From an uncultured Saprospiraceae bacterium (lineage in GTDB: Bacteria; Bacteroidota; Bacteroidia; Chitinophagales; Saprospiraceae): DNA of 6,540 bases. Below the pieces are notes generated by a model. That model had not been told where the DNA came from. It saw only the letters and a program-made list of their open reading frames with translations, and ran no database searches. The stretch is from positions 1 to 6,540 of the forward strand of contig CALIQO010000177.1 in assembly GCA_938044055.1 (NCBI GenBank). Reading direction: 5' to 3'. Below, in pieces: positions 1 to 5,053 of the stretch (its first letter is position 1; every line of letters begins with the position of its first letter). Position numbers and translations under genes: made by a program.

Positions 1-639
1 GAAGCAGAAGAATATTTTTTCCAGCAAGGCATACAACTGGAAAATACCAGTGACAATGGTGGTGGACAGAATCTAGGATTTTTAGATGTAGGTGATTATC
101 TAGATTACTACATAGATGTACAGACAGGAGGAACGTACGAAGTTGATTTCCGAACGGCCGCAGAAAGCGAATCTGGACAGGTAGAATTACAACTCGTCAA
201 CGAAGACGGATCCACATCATTCTTAACAAGAGTTGCCTTTCCGAGTACCGGTGGATGGCAGACATGGACCTCCACCACCAGCCAAGTAAAACTTCCCCAA
301 GGATTGCAGCAATTAAGAATGGTGATCACACAACCCCTCTTTAATATGAATTACATGACGTTCGGAATATTGACTTCTATTGATGATGACATAGAACCGA
401 TCTACAGTACGGTTTATCCTAACCCCACCATAGATTTTATACATTTAGAAATCGATCCGGATAGATATGAATCGTTGTCTTCTATTGACTTAATGGATAC
501 TCAAGGCAAAAGAATAAAACGGATATCGAAACAATCAAGAATACAGAGAATCAATACTTCCAATCTATCTGGAGGCACTTACTTTTTTAAGTTAAATTAT
601 GATGACCACAAATCCCAATTGTTGAAATTTATTAAATGA
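1..639 (+). CDS. Secreted protein, C-terminal part: CBM6 module plus T9SS sorting domain (5' truncated)
   Basis: The frame is open from the first base, so this is the last 212 residues of a larger protein whose N-terminal, probably catalytic, part lies outside the window. Visible residues 1-120 form a family 6 carbohydrate-binding module. It opens with EAEEYFFQQG, continues with a GGGQNLGFLDVGDYLDYY block, and has a GGWQTW strand (W86, W89) and a closing FNMNYM segment (114-119); aromatic and Asn residues of this kind line CBM6 sugar sites. Residues 136-212 are a type A T9SS C-terminal sorting domain, with YPNP at 139-142, a DTQGKRI strand and the ending SGGTYFFKL...LLKFIK. CBM6 modules are usually attached to beta-glucanases, agarases or xylanases; the parent enzyme cannot be identified here. 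It ends in TGA and converges on the next gene, with 22 bp between and no obvious terminator hairpin. An ATG or TTG start inside this stretch would be artificial because homology continues upstream. Confidence 0.93.
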   Translation, partial: EAEEYFFQQGIQLENTSDNGGGQNLGFLDVGDYLDYYIDVQTGGTYEVDFRTAAESESGQVELQLVNEDGSTSFLTRVAFPSTGGWQTWTSTTSQVKLPQGLQQLRMVITQPLFNMNYMTFGILTSIDDDIEPIYSTVYPNPTIDFIHLEIDPDRYESLSSIDLMDTQGKRIKRISKQSRIQRINTSNLSGGTYFFKLNYDDHKSQLLKFIK

Positions 640-661
640 TAAATCAACAACCGATCTAATC

Positions 662-2914
662 TTAATTTACTTTTACGAACCGCGCGTGCTGGTTGCCTGC
701 TTGTAATATATAATGTCCAGAAGGGAGGTTTTCAACTCGGATTTCATCGCCTGTAACTATGCCATGATCTAAAACTTGTCCTCTTATATTAATGATCTGG
801 TAGGGCCCATTGAAATCAATAGATATTGATGAATCAATAATAGAAGGTATGGATAGTATGTTTTTCTCCACATTCACAATTTCTATTTCAGAATAACTCT
901 CTGACCCATCTACATCCACTTGCCTCAATCGATATGAAATTATTCCTGACGGCACACCGGTATCAACATAACTATAGATCAGTTCTTCACTACTTTCTCC
1001 TGCACCTTCTATATAATCTATATCAGACCATGTTCCGTTATCAATTCTTCTTTCTATATAAAATCCATCGTTGTTCCATTCTTGTAAAGTACTCCAGTTA
1101 AGTACGACATCCCTGTTGACCAACTCCGCTTCGAAATTCCCCAGTTCAATGGGCAAGGAAGTTGCAAAAGCACATCCTCCCCAGGTTGCATCAGCCCAAT
1201 CTTCAATGTTGGAATAATCTCTAACCCATGTCGTATACATAACTCCTATTATTCCTTCTACACCCTCTACATCTTCTAACCAATCAGCGGTATAGTAACT
1301 GCCCTGGTCATAGTATCCAGCAAGTACCTGCTTGTTTCCTAGTTCTGAAAAAAAGTTGGTTGAATTAACCCTGTCACCATAGCGCCAGTTAAGAATGGTA
1401 ACCTTAGGATCTAAACCTTCCCAGCTTCCTTCCCAGGAATCTTTCACCAGGTAGTAAGGATCTTTACTAGGGTCTGCATTGTGGTATCTGTCAAACATGT
1501 CGTTCCACGTAAACACTTCTGCTTCAACATCAATCTCTTGGGTTATGTCAAACACTTGCTGAATATTATACGCTAGATTCTCTCCTGGCGAACCAAAAGC
1601 TGGACTCTCATCCCAATTGTGTACCCTAATTTCATCGTGACCCAGCATCCATCCTGAAAAAGCAGATCTACTCTGAAACAAAATCCGAATCTGATTCATC
1701 TGCATTTCGACTATGTCGAATACACCAGGCTCTGTAAGAGAAGCACAGACTTGGCTGCCTCCTATGGTTGCTGTATGGTAGTAACTTACTTTAATGATGT
1801 CTCCCATAGTGAGGCTACTTCCTTCCGGAATTCCTATTGTAGGTTGTTCATGCCAGACAGAAAACTTTCCCGGGTAAGGATCATTTCCGCTTAGTGGATC
1901 AACAATACTGTTTATATCCATACCTTCTGATAAAGGCTGTCCAGCAAGCGTCTCTATAACCACAGGAGTAGAAGACCTCCTTATTATATTATTGAATGCA
2001 GTGGATTCTACAGATATATTATCTAACCATACCTTACCTGTTCCTCCATTATACACTCCAAAAACAAAATTTACTTCTCCCCCTTCAAGACTATTAAAAG
2101 TCAAGTCATAGGATGTCCATTCTTGGGTAGAGGCAACGGCAACTGGATTGTGTTGTAGATGTCGATCGTTGTCTTTATTGATAATGAAGACGTTGAATTT
2201 TCCACTGCTCATGTTTTCTGATTTAATCCAGAAATTGAGATGGTATTCTTTATATGGCTCAAGGGTTACCTGCTGGATTATTCTACCTAAGTTGTTGTCA
2301 TCATTGGTAGGATCCTCGATTCTCAGACTGTAATCTCCACTGTAACTTTCATTGCTATCCCAGAAAGTTACAACTCCTGGATCATCCTGAAATGACCATC
2401 CGGGCATATCGTTTTCTACTTCCGGTACTTCCTCGAAATTGAGGTTCAACAATGGAAAAGAAGTGGATTCGTCAGGCATTAAGACCAGCTCACCATCTAC
2501 TTCCACCACCTCGAATCTAGCATCGATTACGGGCAAGCCTTCCGCAAGGTTAGGGTCATGAGATAATATAGGGGATGAATATCCGAAATTAGCTGTAGTA
2601 GGATATACCTTCAATCCCAGTTGTGAGGCGGAATCTATGAAAGTCTGGAAATTACCCATGTATGTATCGTTGTTTAACCAATTGTCAAGCGCGTTCAATT
2701 TCACGTCAGAAAATATAACTCCAGTATAGCAACTGTTAGCCGCTCGGGTGATTACATCTAGTGCTAGATCCCTATCTGTTTCCAGCAACATATTTGCAGA
2801 AAGGTATATTAATCTGTGCGACAATTCATGCCCAGAAACAATCGGATTTTCCTCTTGTGTATAACTGTTGCTACTTATACATATACCCGCGATTATGAAA
2901 ATGAAGGTTCTCAT
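662..2914 (-). CDS. Secreted putative glycoside hydrolase (GH20-like barrel with inserted CBM4/9-like domain, FN3-like segment and T9SS-like tail)
   Basis: This 750-residue protein has a signal peptide (hydrophobic residues 3-13, likely cleavage near 19-20 before EEN). Residues 34-150 look like the first strands of a TIM barrel (RLIYLSANM, GVIFSDVKLN, KVYPTTANFGYSS, then an AEGLPV motif). Residues 155-305 match the CBM4/9 sandwich pattern: NLNFEE, GWSF, YSGDYSLRIE, YHLNFWIKS and the closing GKVWLDNISVES. The barrel then resumes (315-580), with GHDE at 425-428 resembling the GH20 catalytic Asp-Glu pair, TWND at 469-472, ILNWRYG at 507-513 and VMYTTW at 558-563. Residues 586-680 are the FN3-like linker common in Bacteroidota (LNWSTLQEWNNDGFYIERR), and 686-750 a sorting-type tail (LPSGHYILQ...RFVKVN) without a PNP motif. 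The family recalls unclassified GH20-like enzymes; the substrate is unknown. It follows the response regulator on the same strand but appears to have its own promoter. The ATG is chosen for the signal peptide; no Shine-Dalgarno sequence is evident. Confidence 0.85.
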   Translation of the reverse strand: MRTFIFIIAGICISSNSYTQEENPIVSGHELSHRLIYLSANMLLETDRDLALDVITRAANSCYTGVIFSDVKLNALDNWLNNDTYMGNFQTFIDSASQLGLKVYPTTANFGYSSPILSHDPNLAEGLPVIDARFEVVEVDGELVLMPDESTSFPLLNLNFEEVPEVENDMPGWSFQDDPGVVTFWDSNESYSGDYSLRIEDPTNDDNNLGRIIQQVTLEPYKEYHLNFWIKSENMSSGKFNVFIINKDNDRHLQHNPVAVASTQEWTSYDLTFNSLEGGEVNFVFGVYNGGTGKVWLDNISVESTAFNNIIRRSSTPVVIETLAGQPLSEGMDINSIVDPLSGNDPYPGKFSVWHEQPTIGIPEGSSLTMGDIIKVSYYHTATIGGSQVCASLTEPGVFDIVEMQMNQIRILFQSRSAFSGWMLGHDEIRVHNWDESPAFGSPGENLAYNIQQVFDITQEIDVEAEVFTWNDMFDRYHNADPSKDPYYLVKDSWEGSWEGLDPKVTILNWRYGDRVNSTNFFSELGNKQVLAGYYDQGSYYTADWLEDVEGVEGIIGVMYTTWVRDYSNIEDWADATWGGCAFATSLPIELGNFEAELVNRDVVLNWSTLQEWNNDGFYIERRIDNGTWSDIDYIEGAGESSEELIYSYVDTGVPSGIISYRLRQVDVDGSESYSEIEIVNVEKNILSIPSIIDSSISIDFNGPYQIINIRGQVLDHGIVTGDEIRVENLPSGHYILQAGNQHARFVKVN

Positions 2915-2931
2915 AGTGTTCGTTTTAAGTT

Positions 2932-2967
2932 GAGTACTTCTTACCGCGCAGCAGAATAGAAGAACTC
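2932..2967 (-). other. Imperfect inverted repeat in the glycoside hydrolase leader
   Basis: Read on the minus strand, GAGTTCTTC (2967-2959) can pair with GAAGTACTC (2940-2932) over 9 bp with one mismatch, closing an 18-nt loop. It lies in the predicted 65-nt untranslated leader, 17 bases before the ATG. It could be an mRNA stem affecting translation or stability, or chance. Confidence 0.3.
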
Positions 2968-2979
2968 TGTATAGATATG

Positions 2980-3008
2980 ATTATAAGAATTGAATTACGA
3001 GAACAATG
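2980..3008 (-). promoter_or_regulatory. Putative promoter of the glycoside hydrolase (CATTGTTC-N15-TATAAT)
   Basis: On the minus strand CATTGTTC (3008-3001) is followed after 15 bases by TATAAT (2985-2980), leaving 65 bases to the ATG at 2914. The blocks and the spacing are identical to those in front of the S41 peptidase. The TTG agrees with the -33 element of Bacteroidota promoters. The -7 region fits TAnnTTTG poorly, so the call rests on the match between the two sites. Confidence 0.5.
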
Positions 3009-3065
3009 ATTGTCTAAATACTGTATTCTTTATAAAATGGGACCATTTAACTAGGGGTATTCCCT
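3003..3065. repeat. Cluster of four short inverted repeats upstream of the glycoside hydrolase
   Basis: Four palindromic units follow one another: ACAATGATTGT (3003-3013), AATACTGTATT (3017-3027), AAATGG-GA-CCATTT (3035-3048) and AGGG-GTATT-CCCT (3053-3065). The first overlaps the putative -35 block and the others lie just upstream, where operators would sit. The units do not share one consensus, so they need not bind one protein. The third could also form a weak A/T-rich stem but does not look like a convincing terminator for the upstream operon. Confidence 0.4.
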
Positions 3066-3149
3066 GAGATGGAAATGCGTGCTATAGTCCTATTACACTA
3101 ATAATGGAAATACAGCAATCTCAGTTTTGTGGCTTTACAATAATCACTT

Positions 3150-3842
3150 TTACAACTTGCTCTTCTCCATATACGCTTTAACAACTTCTCTATAAGATGA
3201 GCCGACAGGCAGTTGATGATCCTTAAGTAGAGCGCTTTTAGAATTAAATTGAAGAATCTTAGATGCATTGATTATATAAGACTTGTGGATGCGTAGAAAC
3301 CCATGCTGACTCAGTCTTTCACTCAAGCTCTTTAATGTCTTTAATACCAGAATATGCCCCTTACTCAGAACAATTTTAGCGTAGTCTTTCTGGCCTTCTA
3401 TATATTCAATTTCTGAAATGATAATCTTTATATATTCATCCCCATCCTTGACGAAGAAATAATTTTCTGGCACTTCAGATTGCTTCGCCATGGTTTCTTC
3501 GTACCGTTCTATTGCTCGCTGGAATCGTTCCAGCGATATAGGCTTAAGCAAGTAGTCAACTACGCTGAGATCAAAACTTTCTACAGCATGCTCCGCGTAT
3601 GATGTGGTTATAATAAATTTAACTTTAGAGCCCAATATTTTTACAAGTTCAAGTCCTGTAATCTTAGGCATCGCTATGTCCGAAAAAACAAGTTCTACGG
3701 AATTGCCTCTTATGTAATCCATAGCAGAAGTAGGATCTCTAAATGTCTCTATAACTTCATACTTATCGAATAGAGACAGGTGATGGTTTATGACATCTAT
3801 GGCCCATTGCTCATCATCTATGATGATCACTCTATGTTTCAT
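3150..3842 (-). CDS. LytTR-family response regulator
   Basis: This 230-residue protein has the standard two-domain layout and length. Residues 3-118 are a receiver domain: acidic pocket D9-D10-E11, phosphoacceptor D55 in VFSDIAMP, the switch Thr at 80 in FIITTSYAEHAVESF, and K100-P101 in YLLKPI. Residues 127-226 are a LytTR DNA-binding domain, with the typical IEYIEGQKDYAKI strand, the TLKSLSERL helix, FLRIHKSYIIN (182-192) and LPVGSSYREVV (211-221). LytTR regulators generally bind paired direct repeats about two helical turns apart next to promoters. The gene overlaps the kinase gene by 11 bp (its ATG lies inside the kinase 3' end), which implies translational coupling and a dedicated partner. 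All catalytic and phosphotransfer residues expected of a functional receiver are present. Its targets are inferred to include the 21-bp repeats at 4907-4958, upstream of its own operon and of the peptidase. Confidence 0.96.
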   Translation of the reverse strand: MKHRVIIIDDEQWAIDVINHHLSLFDKYEVIETFRDPTSAMDYIRGNSVELVFSDIAMPKITGLELVKILGSKVKFIITTSYAEHAVESFDLSVVDYLLKPISLERFQRAIERYEETMAKQSEVPENYFFVKDGDEYIKIIISEIEYIEGQKDYAKIVLSKGHILVLKTLKSLSERLSQHGFLRIHKSYIINASKILQFNSKSALLKDHQLPVGSSYREVVKAYMEKSKL

Positions 3843-4872
3843 GTAACTTAAGTTTTAGGTTAAAAACGTATCTACCATCTTTCGCTCCATGATCCATGTT
3901 ATACTGCTTAGGGTATAATAAATCCAGTCGCTTTTTAAGCATAGACAATCCTGTCCCTTGTCTTAATGATGTCAATTCTGAAGGTTTATTCTCAATAGAG
4001 TTTTCTACATATAGTTCTAAGGTGTCATCATCCACAGAACAATTTACTCTTATAGAATTATTTTTATCGGAGGTATAATATCCATGCTTGAGTGCATTTT
4101 CTACAGGCGTAATCAATAACAGTGGGTCAATAAATTTTCCCTCCATCTTTCCTTCTACATACATCTTAATATCTATATCATCGCCGAATCTCATTCTAGC
4201 AATTTCTAAGTAGTCACGAATGAATTTCACTTCTCCTGATAGTTTTACCCGCTGGGTAGAAGTATCATCGGTTAAGTATCGCATCATAGAAGACAACTTC
4301 AGAATACTGTCTGAGGTCTGATTGTGATCTTGCAGAGACATACTATAGATTGTATTCAATGCATTGTAGACGAAGTGTGGTTGAAACTGATGTTTCATCA
4401 ATTGCAATTCTGCCTTCTTTAAAGCTTCCTCTGTTCTGTGATGTGCATTATTGAGTATAAGATGGATGTTGTCAATAAAGTATATCAAGGCAATGAATAA
4501 AATCATCAGACCTACATAACTTGTCAATTCTTCTAGTTCAGTAGTTAAGGGTGAGTCTCTTCGGATTACTTTTGCGTAAGCGAGGCCCAACAATAAAGCC
4601 AAGCTGAAAATGAAGCCGAGAATCTTACGCATTATGTATGGACCCTTTAAGCAAGTATAATAAAATACCACTCCAAGCGTCGCTGTAACAAAGCACTCAA
4701 ATGCATCACTGGTGAAAAAAAACAGTGGGTCATCAGGAAGCACATATGAACCTGTACGTATCAACGAATAAAGTATGTAGGCATACAATGCTATACCAGC
4801 ACCTATACTTAACTTCTTACGAAAAGAAGGAGATTCAAATCGGCGCCTAATCTTATTATCCATATTTATCAT
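3832..4872 (-). CDS. LytS/YehU-type membrane sensor histidine kinase
   Basis: This 346-residue protein has four predicted membrane segments (about 20-38, 56-75, 84-100 and 119-140) joined by short loops, so there is no sizeable periplasmic sensor domain. A short coiled linker (143-160) leads to the His_kinase domain of the LytS/YehU class. Here H166 in QFQPHFVYNALN is the phosphorylated His, equivalent to NPHFLFN in relatives. The HATPase domain has the N-box LLLITPVENALKHG (N259, H263) and a glycine box QGTGLSMLKKRLDLLYP (305-321). All residues needed for autokinase activity appear intact. It should autophosphorylate and pass phosphate to the overlapping LytTR regulator at D55. The signal is unknown; with so little outside the membrane, sensing within the membrane or by a partner is likely. 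The start at 4872 is assumed; M4 (4863) is an equally plausible start. Confidence 0.94.
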   Translation of the reverse strand: MINMDNKIRRRFESPSFRKKLSIGAGIALYAYILYSLIRTGSYVLPDDPLFFFTSDAFECFVTATLGVVFYYTCLKGPYIMRKILGFIFSLALLLGLAYAKVIRRDSPLTTELEELTSYVGLMILFIALIYFIDNIHLILNNAHHRTEEALKKAELQLMKHQFQPHFVYNALNTIYSMSLQDHNQTSDSILKLSSMMRYLTDDTSTQRVKLSGEVKFIRDYLEIARMRFGDDIDIKMYVEGKMEGKFIDPLLLITPVENALKHGYYTSDKNNSIRVNCSVDDDTLELYVENSIENKPSELTSLRQGTGLSMLKKRLDLLYPKQYNMDHGAKDGRYVFNLKLKLHET

Positions 4873-4906
4873 CTTATCATCACTAAGGTATGGATAAGTA
4901 CGTAAA

Positions 4907-4958
4907 TGATGTCGATCAGAAAATCAGAGTCATCGATCCCACTACCCCAGTCATCGAT
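4907..4958. promoter_or_regulatory. Candidate LytTR regulator binding site: in-phase 21-bp direct repeats
   Basis: AGTCATCGAT occurs perfectly at 4928-4937 and 4949-4958, 21 bp start to start with an 11-bp spacer. A third, degenerate unit (TGATGTCGAT, 4907-4916) keeps the TCGAT core at exactly the same 21-bp phase. LytTR regulators such as AgrA, ComE, AlgR and YehT recognise pairs of 9-10 bp direct repeats with spacers of about 11-13 bp. The site ends 6 bp before the -35-like TTG of the peptidase promoter, a typical activator position, and starts 34 bp upstream of the kinase ATG, so it could also control the two-component operon. Binding by the neighbouring regulator is inferred. Confidence 0.6.
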
Positions 4959-4962
4959 AGGG

Positions 4963-4984
4963 CATTGTTCATACCATAACAATG
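4963..4984. repeat. Perfect 7-bp inverted repeat CATTGTT-N8-AACAATG in the divergent promoter region
   Basis: CATTGTT (4963-4969) and AACAATG (4978-4984) are exact reverse complements separated by 8 bases. The left arm contains the -35-like TTG of the peptidase promoter. The right arm gives the same TTG to the minus strand, facing the kinase gene. It may therefore be back-to-back -35 elements or an operator. AACAATGAT (4978-4986) also recurs at 3002-3010, upstream of the glycoside hydrolase. Confidence 0.45.
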
Positions 4985-4991
4985 ATATAAT
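4963..4991 (+). promoter_or_regulatory. Putative promoter of the S41 peptidase (CATTGTTC-N15-TATAAT)
   Basis: CATTGTTC (4963-4970) is followed after 15 bases by TATAAT (4986-4991), the same arrangement as upstream of the glycoside hydrolase. The overlapping TAATTTAA at 4988-4995 lies 20 bases after TTG and partly resembles the Bacteroidota -7 element TAnnTTTG. Transcription would start near 4998, giving a leader of about 55 nt to the ATG at 5054. The repeat pair at 4928-4958 abuts it on the upstream side. Confidence 0.5.
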
Positions 4992-5053
4992 TTAAAGGTA
5001 TGAAATGGTTGAAAACAACTTCAATCATGCGCTTAACACCATACCCATACAAT

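Noticed and set aside
108..329. Minus-strand open frame of 73 codons
   Set aside because: It lies opposite the CBM6 coding frame, which has clear homology, and its translation has no recognisable features.
640..661. Shared terminator between the convergent genes
   Set aside because: The 22-bp gap and adjoining bases show no stem-loop with a T run.
2148..2333. Plus-strand open frame of 61 codons
   Set aside because: It is antisense to the CBM4/9-like domain of the hydrolase and shows no domain or start signal.
3033..3048. Possible terminator for the regulator operon (AAATGG/CCATTT followed by TTTAT on the minus strand)
   Set aside because: As RNA the stem reduces to five A/T-rich pairs with a 4-nt loop and a short broken U tract, too weak to call.
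3069..3111. Repeated ATGGAAAT (3069-3076 and 3104-3111)
   Set aside because: An 8-bp A-rich match 35 bp apart with no phase or context; plausible by chance.
3896..4078. Plus-strand open frame of 60 codons
   Set aside because: It is antisense to the ATP-binding domain of the histidine kinase; a shadow frame.
5000..5053. Upstream start for the S41 peptidase at ATG 5000, with AAAGG just before it, or ATG 5027
   Set aside because: These add 9-18 polar residues before the hydrophobic core of the signal peptide, and 5000 would sit at the predicted transcription start. They remain possible if the transcript begins further upstream.
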